DNA of 64,000 bases from Cydia pomonella (Eukaryota > Arthropoda > Insecta > Lepidoptera > Tortricidae), in assembly GCF_033807575.1 (NCBI RefSeq), contig NC_084719.1, forward strand, positions 682,001 through 746,000, given 5' to 3'. Within the stretch, counting starts at the first letter, position 1. Each line of letters starts with the position of its first letter. Below are positions 44,143-55,785 of the stretch, one piece after another. The notes under the pieces were generated by a model, which worked only from the letters and a program-made list of their open reading frames with translations, did not search any database and was not told the origin of the DNA. The translations under genes were made by a program, and so were the position numbers.

Positions 44143-47133
44143 CTAAACATACTCCCGCCTTAAAACGCTTCTTTTAGTCATAGGTGTGTCATGGGAATCT
44201 TTGATATGATTAGGTATGAACAACTTATCTTCCTTAACTTCCCATATTATACCTAATGTTTTCACGCTCTCTTTGCGTTTTATTTCGACTGTCTGCGTTT
44301 CTTCTCTCTTTTCTTGCTTGTCTAATGCTGTCATAAACTCTTCGCTATTCGAACACCACTTCTTTAGTGTGAATCCTCCAGAAATTAAAATTTGTGTAAC
44401 TTGTTTTTGAATTTCTATAGCCTCTTTTTCTTCGTCTGTACCTGAGAGCAAATCATCCATATAGAAATCTCGTAATATCATCTTTTGAGCTTCTGGATAG
44501 TCCGATCCTTCATCCTTTGCTGTTTGCCTTAAAGTTTTTATTGCCAGATAAGGCGCACAGGATGTTCCGAATGTAACAGTTAAGAGTTTGAAGTCTTCAA
44601 TGGGTCCCTTTGGATCTGGTCTCCATACAATTCTCTGGTAATTTGTGTGTTCATCTTTTACTCGTATCTGTCTATACATCTTCTCCACGTCGGCAACAAA
44701 TGCTATCTTGTATGTTCTCCATCTAATGAGAATGGCTCGTAGATCTTCTAACAATGGGGGTCCGATTAATAACTCGTCATTCAAGGATACCCCGTTGCTT
44801 CCCTTGCATGAAGCATCATAGACTACCCTTAATTTGCTCGTTTCTCGCTCCAATTTAATCACAGCGTGATGGGGGAGCCACACGCCATTTTCTTCTTCAT
44901 CTTTGGTTTCTATTTTCTTCATGTGGTTTAGCGTCATGTACTCTTCTAGAACTTTGTTGTATTCTTCTAATAGGTGAGGTTTACTTTTAAGTCTGTTCTC
45001 TGTAGACTTCCAGCGCTTCAGTGCAATCTCTCGGCTGTTAGATGGAAGAACTGGTGGCTCGTGTTTCATTGGCAGATCTACTATGTAACGTCCGTCTTCG
45101 TCTCTAGTGGTAGTTTTCTCATATATTTCTTCTACTTTGATCTCTTCTGCTGTTAGCTTGTGTTTCTCTTCATCCATTGTCTCTAGCTCCCAGAATCTCT
45201 TTAGCATATAATTTAACTCGACATTTAAATGCATACTAATGAATGGTTTCTCTTCTCGCTCTCGTTCTATTCCGACTGTGACTTTTCCGGATATTATCCA
45301 TCCCAAATAGGTTTGTAAAGCTATGGGAGAGCCTGGAACGCCTTTGATCAGACCAGGCTGTATCATCTCGTTGTAAACTTCTACTCCCAATAAAATATCT
45401 ATAGAACTTGGTTGGTGGTAAGTCGGATCGGCTAGTTGTAAATCTCTTAGATGAACCCAGTTATCGATAGTAAGTTTCTCTGAAGGCATGATGTTTGTAA
45501 CTCGCTTTACTATGTAAGTTGTTATACTCATTTTCTTTTCAGGATTAAGACGTGATGAAATCTCGATATCAGCAGCAAATCGGATGGGTGTGCTCATCTC
45601 ATCAAGACCCGATACGTTTCCGTTCACGCGCTTTCTCTTAAGGCCCATAGTTTGAGCTGCAGACTCGTTCAGGAAAGACTCTTGAGAACATGGGTCTAAC
45701 AAGGCTCTTAATACGAATTCTCTTCCTTGGTGGTTCGTCACGTTAATTTGGGCTGTAGATAACAATCCTGTCATGCTTCCTGTTGTTAGATGGGCAACTA
45801 TCTCTCTCTTATTTCTCGTGTCTTGCTTGGGTTCTTGTTTAGAGTCTTTCTCTCGATTGCATTCTTTGTTTTCTCTCTCTTGTTTTGTTTCTTCTTTGTG
45901 CTCTTTCTCTTTGGATTGGTACGTATTGTTGTGCAACAGTGTGTGATGTCTTCTTCCGCACTTTTGACATGAGAACTTGCTTTTACAGAATCGGACAGCA
46001 TGACCATGGATGAGGCAGTTAAAGCAGAGTTGCTGGTTTTGAATGAACTCTGTTTTCTTTTCAAGTGTAAGCTCTTGGAACTCTTTGCATTGATTCAAGT
46101 AATGGTTCTGCTTACAAAATCCACACTTGATGGCTGGTGACACGTGAAATGACTTAGACTCGACAGTGAAGTTATTTTCTCTCTGGGTGCTTCGGTAGGT
46201 ACTCTTCATGTTCATGTTCGTTGTTTGGCTAGGTTGCATCATCTCTAAAACTCGGAATCTCTTTTCTAAGAACTTTTGGAACATGACCATGTTAGGTAAC
46301 TCTGTGAGGTTCAGATTACTTGCTTCTTCTTCCCACTCTTTATGTGTTTCAGCGTCTAACTTCTCAACAATGATGTATATAATAAGTGTATCCCATGAAC
46401 TTGTATTAATGTTTTGTACTTTCAACTTGTTAAGACACTCCATAGTTGTATCTAATATCTCTCGAATCGCTTTAGCAGTGCCCGCGTGAATTTTCTTTTG
46501 ATTCATCAACTTGCTTAAGATTGAATTAATAATGACTCTCTTGTTGTTATACCTGTTCTGTAGCGTGAGCCATGCCAATTCGTAGTTTGTTTCAGTGACA
46601 GCTAGATGATCCAACAGTTGTGCAGGTTCTCCAGACAAGTAGCTTTTTAAATAATGCAACTTTTGAACACTGCTCAAGTTCTGTTTGTTGTGAATGAGTG
46701 ACGTAAACATATCGTAAAACGAAGTCCAATCTTGGTAGTTACCGGTAAACTTCGCTATATCTATTTTCGGTAGCTTCACATCGTCACTGTTGGTGCTTGG
46801 TGTTGGATTAGTGCTGCTCGTGCACGGCGTAGTACCCTCTAGCATGTCCGTCATCTCTGCTTTCAAATCAATGAACATTTCCTCGCACGCTGAATACACA
46901 TCTTCTTTGAAATATTCGTATTTCGCTTTGTCTGAAGGTGTTGATATTTTTATCAAGGCTCGATTATTTGCTACGAACTGACTAAAATAATTTTCTATGG
47001 ATTCTTTTCGTGTCTTGATGTACCCTCTTGTTAATCTCGCTTTTGGTGTTTTCTTGAAGTTCGCTTGCGCTTTGAGAATTAATTCACAAATATTTTCTTG
47101 CTCAGCTATTAATCCCGGTAATTCTTGAGACAT
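44143..47133 (-). CDS. BEL/Pao gag-protease-RT polyprotein, C-terminally truncated
   Basis: 996 residues without a stop. Residues ~120-300 are the gag-like DUF1759 region (LPKIDIAKFTGNYQDW). Zinc knuckles follow: C337-C340-H344-C349, the canonical CX2CX4HX4C at 370-383, and a CX2C..HH at 389-397. An A17-type protease region starts near 474, but its usual D-S/T-G core reads LLDPCSQ at 478-484. RT spans ~748-965 with D815 in FVADVEKMY and the catalytic YMDD at 891-894, then KTLGIIW. Full-length family proteins continue through RNase H and integrase. Here the frame ends TKRSVL, then five junction residues encoded by the purine tract and LTR start, then TAG. The open frame implies a recent insertion, but this copy cannot integrate on its own. 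Confidence 0.93.
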   Translation of the reverse strand: MSQELPGLIAEQENICELILKAQANFKKTPKARLTRGYIKTRKESIENYFSQFVANNRALIKISTPSDKAKYEYFKEDVYSACEEMFIDLKAEMTDMLEGTTPCTSSTNPTPSTNSDDVKLPKIDIAKFTGNYQDWTSFYDMFTSLIHNKQNLSSVQKLHYLKSYLSGEPAQLLDHLAVTETNYELAWLTLQNRYNNKRVIINSILSKLMNQKKIHAGTAKAIREILDTTMECLNKLKVQNINTSSWDTLIIYIIVEKLDAETHKEWEEEASNLNLTELPNMVMFQKFLEKRFRVLEMMQPSQTTNMNMKSTYRSTQRENNFTVESKSFHVSPAIKCGFCKQNHYLNQCKEFQELTLEKKTEFIQNQQLCFNCLIHGHAVRFCKSKFSCQKCGRRHHTLLHNNTYQSKEKEHKEETKQERENKECNREKDSKQEPKQDTRNKREIVAHLTTGSMTGLLSTAQINVTNHQGREFVLRALLDPCSQESFLNESAAQTMGLKRKRVNGNVSGLDEMSTPIRFAADIEISSRLNPEKKMSITTYIVKRVTNIMPSEKLTIDNWVHLRDLQLADPTYHQPSSIDILLGVEVYNEMIQPGLIKGVPGSPIALQTYLGWIISGKVTVGIEREREEKPFISMHLNVELNYMLKRFWELETMDEEKHKLTAEEIKVEEIYEKTTTRDEDGRYIVDLPMKHEPPVLPSNSREIALKRWKSTENRLKSKPHLLEEYNKVLEEYMTLNHMKKIETKDEEENGVWLPHHAVIKLERETSKLRVVYDASCKGSNGVSLNDELLIGPPLLEDLRAILIRWRTYKIAFVADVEKMYRQIRVKDEHTNYQRIVWRPDPKGPIEDFKLLTVTFGTSCAPYLAIKTLRQTAKDEGSDYPEAQKMILRDFYMDDLLSGTDEEKEAIEIQKQVTQILISGGFTLKKWCSNSEEFMTALDKQEKREETQTVEIKRKESVKTLGIIWEVKEDKLFIPNHIKDSHDTPMTKRSVLRREYV

Positions 47134-47540
47134 TTTGAGATATTATTCTTGAAAATTAGTAAAATTCACAGCGAAATCTTGATTGTTTTGTTTGACGTGA
47201 AAATTTTTTGACGTGATTCTATTTCCGAAATCTTATTTTTCCAAATCCATAAAATCCAATCTAGTAAATATAGCTGATTTAAAGCGGCGATTTTTCTGCG
47301 TTGACTCGTAGGCTTGTAAATATAACTTATTTATTTTATCTTCTCGAAATCTTGAATTTTAATTTTGTAATTTTGTTGACAATTTTGACGTTTGGTTTCT
47401 GAAATTACTTCTAGATGCTGTATATCACTGACCCTTTAGTTTGATTTAAGACTCTACAATACTGTACTTTAAGATCACTTTCGAATGCACTGTCTTTGTC
47501 ACTTAAGTCACTTCGCTTCTACAGTTCGAAGGACCACTTT
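47134..47540 (-). other. BEL 5' leader and inner part of the 5' LTR
   Basis: The sequence between the polyprotein ATG (47133) and the LTR part shared with the 3' side (from about 47542 up). It must contain the rest of the 5' LTR (R/U5), the primer-binding site and the leader. I cannot place the LTR end, because the matching part of the 3' LTR is lost in the gap. Confidence 0.6.
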
Positions 47541-50500
47541 GTTTGAATAAGTTGCTACGTTACCAATCATTTATTTTGAAATGTGACAGTTTCTTATATA
47601 GATTCTATGATAAACTAGCATTACTTAGTTTGCGTCTGGAACAGCGCCATCTACCAGGAAATTGGGACAACAAACTAAACACCGGACTTACTTATAAAGT
47701 ATCTGTAGTCTTTGTTTTTTCTACATAATATTTCTTTTCATGTTACAAAAGTGCATGTTCAACACAACAAGTTGATTCTACAACACCTACGGGCCACCAT
47801 TTGCCTGTGTCCTTACAAAGTGGCTTTGCAGTAAAAATGTTTAAAGCAAACTTGCATACTTTTCCAGGAAAATGCTGGTTTTTCAAGCGATTTTCTTTGT
47901 GTTTTGTCCTCGGAAAATACTTCTAGCCGCCTGTCCTAGTGATGAAGTGAATACATTAAGGTGGCTAGTTTAAATTTGCTTTTAAATATTTTACATGTAT
48001 TTATGTAAGTTAGCTGTATTATTTTTTTATGAAAATGTGAGCGGTTGGCAAAAATACGTATCTTAAAATGTGGCTAGTTTGCTACCCACTTGGTAAGTGT
48101 GCTTCAAAAGTTTTTATTTTCTTTTTTTAATAAAATGTTTTTAATTATTTAGAGTTTTTAGAAATTTAACTAAAATTAGACCTAAAGTTTTTATTTTTAT
48201 ATAATAACTATAAGTATCATAAGCTCATTTAAATGTTACAACTTGATAGTTGTGATGGTCTACTATAATCGGCATTTATATCAATATATATATATATACC
48301 TTAAATTTCGAATATTAAAGCAAAGTACCATTTGACTGTAGTTACATATAAGATATTTTTTGAAATCATACAAGTTTTTGAAGTACATATATCGAAAACT
48401 AGTCACAAATATTTAAATAATTAATGGAATCAGGCGTTACTTTGCGGAAAGCCATGCGAATTAAAACAAGAATTATTACTTTCCTAATCCGCGAGAAAAT
48501 ATTTTCTTGCGGATTAACAAAGTAATATTTCTTTTTTAAATTTAGAAATATTTAATACTTTATAAAATCGACTTCACAGTAATAGTTTAATGCCTTAATG
48601 TTTATGGTCGCCATCAACCAATCTATTTTTAGTAAATGGTGCTTTTCGAGTACAAATGCACTAGTTGCTATAAAAATTATGCAATTTACTATATAGTTTG
48701 CCCGTTTTATTTAAGGAGTTCGTTCAATTTCTCGTCTTATCGAAAGTAAATAAAACGGCGAATCGAAATAGGTGCTTTGAGGCACAAATCAGATGCAAAC
48801 AGCTCCGTCACTCGGCGCATAAACCGTACTTTACATCCGAATAAGTAAACTGGGAATTGATGCGCTGCGATATGTTGTGTTCTTCTTGAGCCTGAAAATG
48901 TAGCCTCGTAAAACTAGTCCAAAAGGTCGTAACTGAGTCATTCTAAAAATCTCATTCCCTGGCTATAGCTATTCGCAAATTCGCAAGAGATGCCGCTTAA
49001 GGGCATCCCTAACGCCAATGACCTTCGGTCTGAATCCATTAGTTTTCTAATGTTTTTTGTAGCTTATCATGTTAACAGCAACAGCTGTAAGCAATATAGT
49101 ATACCATATTTACTTCAAAGTTCACTGTCTTCGAGCTATTTGGCATCAAAGTTGAACAAATTTAGGCCAAAAAAACTGGTTTACTTGCCATAACTTTTGT
49201 GTTAATTATAAAATTAAGATCTCTATCCAATTTTTAGAGACGTCAAAGACAAATCCAAATGTGTATATTTCGTACATGTAAAATCCTTCACAAAAATCTA
49301 ATAATGATAAAAAAATATATTTAGACAGTGTTTAAAAAAAGTGTTCATTTCTTTTGAATGGAGATAAAAGATTGAAGAACCGATAGCCGTTTGTCTTATA
49401 ATTCTATCTATAGTGTAAATGTAGGAGTAACCACTCAAAACTAGTCAAAAATTGATGACAACAGCGGGGAGCCCCTTAATTAGCATCTCATTTTTGGTAA
49501 CTGTTTATCCCGTGCCAAGTTCAATCTACAACCTAAAGTGCTTTGCGGAATCTCCTGGGAATTTGCGAATAGGTACAGCCAGGGGAATGAGAGTGCTATA
49601 GAATAACCTAACTATGGTCCAAAATTAACTTTAATATCTTCGTTCAGGTGTGATCATTACTTAAAAAATTTAAGTTAAAATGCCATACATAGCTCTATGG
49701 CAAAATGTTTATAAAAAATCAGATACGATATCTATAAAATATTATTTTCTTAAGTCAAATACTACAGAAAACAATCATTTACTGTGCCAAATTTGATATG
49801 AGTCTATTGCAAAATTGGACCTTAATAAAAAATATTATTTTTCTTCCTGGCTATCAGGTATTATTCCTGTCTCTGAGGATCAGCCTTCCTTACACCATTA
49901 TAATACTTTTTGCGGTCTGCTGCTACCATATTTTTATCTATGCCTTCCATGTCTTTTTAAACGGTGCTGCTCCAGGTTGTGAGGAGTCGTTCTCGGCCTC
50001 GGCCACACTTCACTATGTTTAGCACAGCTCTCTTCATGTAGCTTACATCACATCTCATGACGGTCCCATACCACCATACCAGCAGCGTAGGCAGCATTCT
50101 TACAATTTGTCGCTAATGCCAACGACCTTCAATGTTTCGTAAAGATATTAGAGCGTGGTAGACATTTTTGACACCTATACGGCTACCACAAGCTTGCACT
50201 GACCTGATACTAACATATTCACTAACGTCTGCGTAACTTACTTTCTATACATCTCGCTCGCACTATGCCAGTACTTACGAGTGAGATGAATAGAAAGTAA
50301 CGCACACGCTAGCAAATATGTCAGTGACAAGCTCGTGGTAAAGCTACTAGTTTCTATCGCTATTATTGTCTGTGCAGTTGTTTTGAAACTACCTGATTAT
50401 ATTCTTTAAATGTATTATACAATAGCTTTTTAAAAATACAGGTTTGATAAAAACCGCTTTTAGAGATACGATATACTCGTATTCAATCCCATCTCTTGCG

Positions 50501-51266
50501 CTGAAAATCGTTAAAGTCAAGCCAAAATACAGCCAACAGAAATCCATTAACAAAAGCAGTCTCCGAAGGAAGAATCTGGAATATAAAATCTCAGCTATCT
50601 CTTGTCACATTGGATATTTGCTTAAGAAAATGTGTTGCCAATATGCAGTATACCCCATCGGGGCTCGACACGGCTATAAAGTGGGATACGCATACCCGGT
50701 TTATACCCGGCATACCCGGCATACTCCGATGTGGTTTATCCGTTGGCGTGTTTCCATTGCTATTGGAGATCGGAGATTATGTTGGAGGGATTTAGATAGC
50801 GATATTTCAACTCCGACAAGATCGATGTGGGGTCGATCAACTTTTCTTTATTAAAAATAAACTTTTCAATTTGTATATATTTTTTAATTTATAGATTTTC
50901 AGAACCTTTATGCAATGTATGGCGAAGTGGATGAATTGCGGACACTTAATTCCATGGAAGCTATTTTCTGCAATAAATAATTAATAATAATTAACCTCTC
51001 GTATCTATGCGAACGTGGATCCGCGTAGTGAGTACGTATAGAATTCTTATTATTGATTAGAGCTCAATACCTACTAACGTGGATCCGCGTTCCGGCATAA
51101 TATGAAAGATTAAGGGTTAATGCGTAAATGCACATCAAACAATACAACAAAACCTGACCGAAGCCGCAAAGGTATTCAACAATGAAATAAATAAATAAAT
51201 ATTATGGGACGAATTGACTAAGTGGGTACTAAAACAACGATAAATATAATAAATGACGACCGGTTT

Positions 51267-51651
51267 TATTTTATTTTATTTTATTTTGATAGGTACAATA
51301 ACACAATGCAGGCAACAACATTTTAAAATATTCCATATATAAGTATCTTATACACTACCCACACCACGATTACAATTGTACACAACACAACCACGGAACA
51401 ATTATTAAGCTAAAATACAATTTTTGACTATAAAATCTTGTTATTAAAGGCAGTAAAGAATATAGTAAAATATAACAAACTGTTAGTACGATGAGATATT
51501 TACTTACAATTTTGGGACAGCAAAACATTTTAGAACTTAGGTAAAGAAACATTCAAAATATCTAAATCAATATCTAAGTTATTATATACACGACACATTC
51601 TAAAGACAGGCGCATTATTGGATACATTGTTATTAGAAACAATGTATCCAA
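51267..51651 (-). mobile_element. LINE fragment inserted into a SINE, with a 5' foldback; copy 2 only
   Basis: The minus-strand (TAAAA)n tail lies at 51264-51290 and the body matches 20640-21010 inverted. It splits the SINE that is whole at 14694-14935 (GACGACCGG before, GGCCTAG after). The 5' end carries a palindrome with arms 51617-51631 and 51638-51652, where the last dozen bases are an inverted copy of the adjoining LINE sequence. This is a hallmark of irregular target-primed reverse transcription. Confidence 0.88.
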
Positions 51652-52020
51652 TTGGCCTAGTAGGTAGTGACCCTGCCTACGAAGCTGATGTTCCCGGGTT
51701 CAAATCCTGGTAAGGGCATTTATTCGGTTGATGAGCATGGATATTGTGCCTGAGTCATGGGTGTTTTCTATGTATTTATAAATATTTTTATATTATATAT
51801 ATCGTTGTCTAAGTACCCTCAACACAAGCCTTAATGATCTTACTGTGGGACTTAGTCAATTTGTGTAATAATGTCCTGTATATAATATATAAAAAAAATT
51901 ATAAATACTTAAATACATAAAAAACACCTCTATTTCAAATTCTCTTTGCTACTCATTCGCCTGTCTGGCCGTCAAAACCATTATAATATTTATATTTATA
52001 TTGAATCACCAGTACTTGTA

Positions 52021-52240
52021 CAGTCAGCATCAAAAGTAGCGGATCAAATAACGCTTCATAAGTATCTACTATTCTGTAACAGCTTCACAAAAAGTGATGT
52101 CTTTAATATAGAACAACTAAAACTGTAAAATATATATTTTTTAAAGCGAATTTTAGAAAATTATCTACATTTGGAAAAGTTATACGGAATATCAGATACT
52201 TTTGGCGCGTTGTTTCATTCGCTACTTTTGATGCTGACTG
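52021..52240. mobile_element. Mariner-like MITE, 220 bp, TA target duplication; copy 2 only
   Basis: CAGTCAGCATCAAAAGTAGC, then G, at the left is matched exactly by CGCTACTTTTGATGCTGACTG at the right, a 21-bp perfect inverted repeat. TA flanks both sides (52019-52020, 52241-52242). Copy 1 has one TA at 15073-15074. Perfect ends and an empty partner imply recent movement by a Tc1/mariner-type transposase supplied elsewhere. Confidence 0.93.
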
Positions 52241-53169
52241 TACAGTTACAGCCTTTAATACATTTAATCATTAATTAAACTTTGTGAAAACTTCGGAATT
52301 TCAGCATGTGATTAATACAGGTTGTATTAAATATAATTACGTGTGCGTTATTATTTCATTTTCAATTGAGTAACAAAGCCTTAGTCTTATCATAATGAAA
52401 TTCTTCATTATGATTTAAAATCAAATATTAACACACGCGTGTAATATTAATTTATATTAATATTAAACGCGTGTAGCGTGTCGCACGAGTGCGAAAGTTT
52501 GAGTGACAGGCCAATTCGAACGTACATCAGAATGATATTTGGGGGCCTACCGCGAAAACCGAAATTCATAAATTGTGGGGATCTTTCTCCTTTACTCCCA
52601 CTAAGACGTAATTAGATTGACAGATTTTCGCGGTTATAGCCCTGAATCATGTTATTAAGTTATCGTACGCCTCACACGCGCCAAAACCTGTACGAACAAG
52701 TACCAGTCAAAATTACAATAACTTAATGATATCATTTAGATATTTTAGACTTTTGGTTAACATTCGATTTATTTTACTGGCAACACTTTTTACCTAATTT
52801 TGTGTACAGATTCATACATAAAACATCAGGTAAGACAGTTTTGCTAGCAGTTTTATAATGTTGTTTGTTATTTAGCATACAAAATACTTGAAATTGTAGA
52901 ATCCAATTGGTCCAAGTGGGAAAAAAATCACTTTGTTCATTCCTGACTCAAAAAATCTAATTTCTCGTATATGTTTTCAGTCAAATATACGCCACAGTTT
53001 TATGTATTCATGCCCATTTTAATAATATAAACCATCTATGGATATTATATTTTCTGTGAAATATTTTAATACTTTTGACGTTGACATTTGATGTTTGTTG
53101 AGAGATGAAGTTTGTGGTGCCAGGAAAATAAATCTAATCAATTGTTTTTCTTGAAGCTGAGGCATGCCA

Positions 53170-53378
53170 ATAGGGACCGTGCGCGTTGGAGGGTCTGCCA
53201 TCTTGTGGCCTGAATCGGAAACATAAACATGCACATGTACACGTCACGTGTTTTCTTGTGCATAGTAGGTTCTGCCATCTTGTGGGCTACATCGGAACAA
53301 TAAACATCACATTTACGCCTCGCGCCAATAATCTGACGGCTCCTGTGCTGCCTCCTACAGTTCATGCACGCTCCCTAT
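53170..53378 (-). mobile_element. MITE with ATAGGGA-CGTGC termini (copy 2 member)
   Basis: It starts ATAGGGACCGTGCGCGTTGG and ends GTTCATGCACGCTCCCTAT, so both inverted ends are readable here, unlike in copy 1 at 16522-16740. It defines the family termini best. Confidence 0.8.
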
Positions 53379-53632
53379 AAAGAGAATTTTATTTATCTAA
53401 TATCTACCAAAATTGTAAAACTGTATAGAAAGTTTTGTTAAGTGTTGCTTAAAAAATAATTTGATTTTATCGGAATAATTGGTGACGAAGTGGGAAATAA
53501 TAACCCCTTGTACTAATAACGGACAGTTAAGTACTTTATCAATAAATAAAAATATTCTACGAAAATCAACGTTATGTAATTATAACTTTTTCTTATGACT
53601 GCTTCTGTTTTATTTTAACTTCATATAAGAAT

Positions 53633-53938
53633 TCAAGCTTTGGCGACCCTCTACATCTCTAAGGATAATTTAATATATATTTTTATATTTTATCTCTTAC
53701 ACTTAGAGACTTATACATCTCTAAAGAATTTTAGTATTTTATGTTTTTATTTTTTTATCATAGTTTTTTTTGTGTAATTTGACATTTAGAGACAGTATAC
53801 ATCTCTAATAAAGTATTTATTATTTCATAGATTCGATATTTGTAATTGTTTTTTTTTTAATTTATTGTTTGTAAAAATGGACATGTAAAAGTGCCCCTGT
53901 GGCCTATTTGCTGAATAAATGTTTGATATTTGATATTT
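53633..53938 (+). mobile_element. LINE 3' end with (TTTGATA)n tail; copy 2 only
   Basis: Copy 1 near 16990 reads directly from TTTTAACTTCA into ATATATTGAAAAATTACAG, while copy 2 has about 300 bp between. The block includes three ACATCTCTA motifs, CCCCTGTGGCCTATTTGCTG and AATAAATGTTTGATATTTGA. It is the same kind of tail as 41330-41565. No coding sequence, and the target duplication is unclear in A/T-rich sequence. Confidence 0.8.
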
Positions 53939-54799
53939 AATTGAAAAATTACAGAAAACACAACAAAAATTTTTCACAATGTGGTTATCGAACAAGAGAA
54001 ATTATTTCCCACCAAATTCAGCCCCTTCTACTTACCCCCTCTTCTTTAAATGCCAAACTTACCTATAAATCGATTACAGTTTTTAATTTGCAAAAAATTG
54101 ATGCTCTGTGATATTAAGGGTTAATGTTGCATGGAAGAGATCGCTTACAGCGATAAGAACGCCGCCGGCTCCAACACATACATAGTAAATATTTTTAAAT
54201 TTATTTCTTGTATGGTGCAATGTTTATTTTATTTATTTATTATTATAAGCCCTTACATAAAATATGTATACATTATCCTTATTATTTGGACACCGTCGCC
54301 TGTACACGACCAAACTCAAGACAATGTGGCGACATGTCTATACATGTAATATATATGTGCACATTTATCGCTGGCATGTCAAGGCATTAGCGATATGACA
54401 CAGCGCGGAATAAGGTTGCGGGATGTATTCAATGGAATTTCTATATCCATCAAAACGGCGTTTAAACTCAAAAAAAGATTTACAAGCAAACATTATGTAG
54501 ATTTACTTATAATTTTTATCAAATATTTTTTTTAGAAAATCAGTCACGATTCGTTTCACAGACCAATTCGAGTTTTGCACCACCTATATAATTAGCTTTA
54601 ATTTTAGTCTAGAGAAATTTAATTGTATATTTAATTTATACCCGAATAAATAACATTATTTATTTATTTATTATTTATTTTATTTTAGTTATTCATTAAT
54701 TCATTCTTTTAAAGTTTAATAATTTCAGAACAGTGGGACTATTTCGCCAGTATCATGATATTAGAAGCTTTAAATACGACTGAAATTGTACGGTTAGTA

Positions 54800-54934
54800 C
54801 AGTCGCCATCAGATATATCGGAGCGGCCAAGGTGCTCACAAATATCTGAACACGCCTCTATTGTCAACGCGTTAGAGTGCGTGTTCAGATATTATTGAAC
54901 ACCTCGGCCGCTCCGATATATCTGATGGCGACTG
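54800..54934. mobile_element. Mariner-like hairpin MITE, 135 bp; copy 2 only
   Basis: CAGTCGCCATCAGATATATC, then GGAGCGGCC, is mirrored by GGCCGCTCCGATATATCTGA and TGGCGACTG. Further inner pairing (ATATCTGAACACGC / GCGTGTTCAGATAT) makes almost the whole unit one hairpin. TA flanks both ends, and copy 1 has a single TA at 17883-17884. Confidence 0.94.
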
Positions 54935-55526
54935 TACAAGACAGTGTACTGTGATTTTATCAGCTCTTGTAAAGCGATAGCTGGACTTTACAAGTAGCAC
55001 GTGGACTACCGGCCGTTGACTCCAAAATGGTGGTTAAACGCGTTTTTAGATTAATTCTCCATTCACTGCACATTAGTTTACTGTATATTAAGCTATGGAT
55101 ATAGAGAAGCACTTTAAACTATATTAGTGAGTAAAATACAAAGTAATTAATCACGAGGCGTGATTATCAAGATGGCGCTCGAACTGAAGAAATATCACTT
55201 TTGACATTGATCTTTATCAGATGGAAAACAGATCGAATAACTAAAACTCGAATTGGCCTGATACATAACTTCAGTTTAATTTTGTTTTACAAAACATTCC
55301 AAAATTATGTAATCTCCATAATCTGGCTCCAGATAGCTCTACTTTAAAACAGGAGGGTATGCATGCTAATACCCAATATCCTCTGATCCAGCCGTCGCAG
55401 ACAAAGTTTAGCCAACTTGGGACAAGTTATGAATAGTCTAGAGTGACACCAGGACCTATTCCTATTGCTATTGAGAGCCAAAAGCTACAACTTAGGAACG
55501 TTACAAATAAAATTATAAATTACAAA

Positions 55527-55785
55527 TAAATAAATATTATAGAACAGTATTACATAAATCAACTAAGTCCCACAGTAAGCTCAATAAGGCTTGTGTTGAG
55601 GGTACATAGACAACGATATATATAATATATAAATATTTATAAATACTTAAATACATAGAAAACACCCATGACTCAGGAACAAATATCCATACTCATCACA
55701 CGAATAAATGCCCTTACCAGGATTTGAACCCGGGACCATCAGCTTCGTATGCAGGGTCACTACCCACTAGGCCAAACCGGTCGTC
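55527..55785 (-). mobile_element. tRNA-derived SINE (GACGACCGG family), copy 2 member
   Basis: Counterpart of 18601-18862 with both boxes intact and only a few substitutions. Its presence in both copies dates it before their separation. Confidence 0.9.

Larger units (their letters stand above)
43998..47681 (-). mobile_element. BEL/Pao LTR retrotransposon, internally deleted
   Basis: A 5' LTR starts at 47681 and reads inward on the minus strand TGTTTAGTTTGTTGTCCCAA. The 3' LTR occupies 44149 down to the gap at 43998. The two share about 140 bp with a few differences, including a TATA-like CTATATAAG. A purine-rich AAGGCGGGAG lies just ahead of the 3' LTR. Between them is one long gag-pol frame that stops inside the 3' LTR, so RNase H, integrase and any later region are deleted. 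The outer flank at 47682 joins copy 2, and copy 1 has the empty site at 10795/10796. The primer-binding site and the inner LTR end could not be fixed. Confidence 0.92.
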
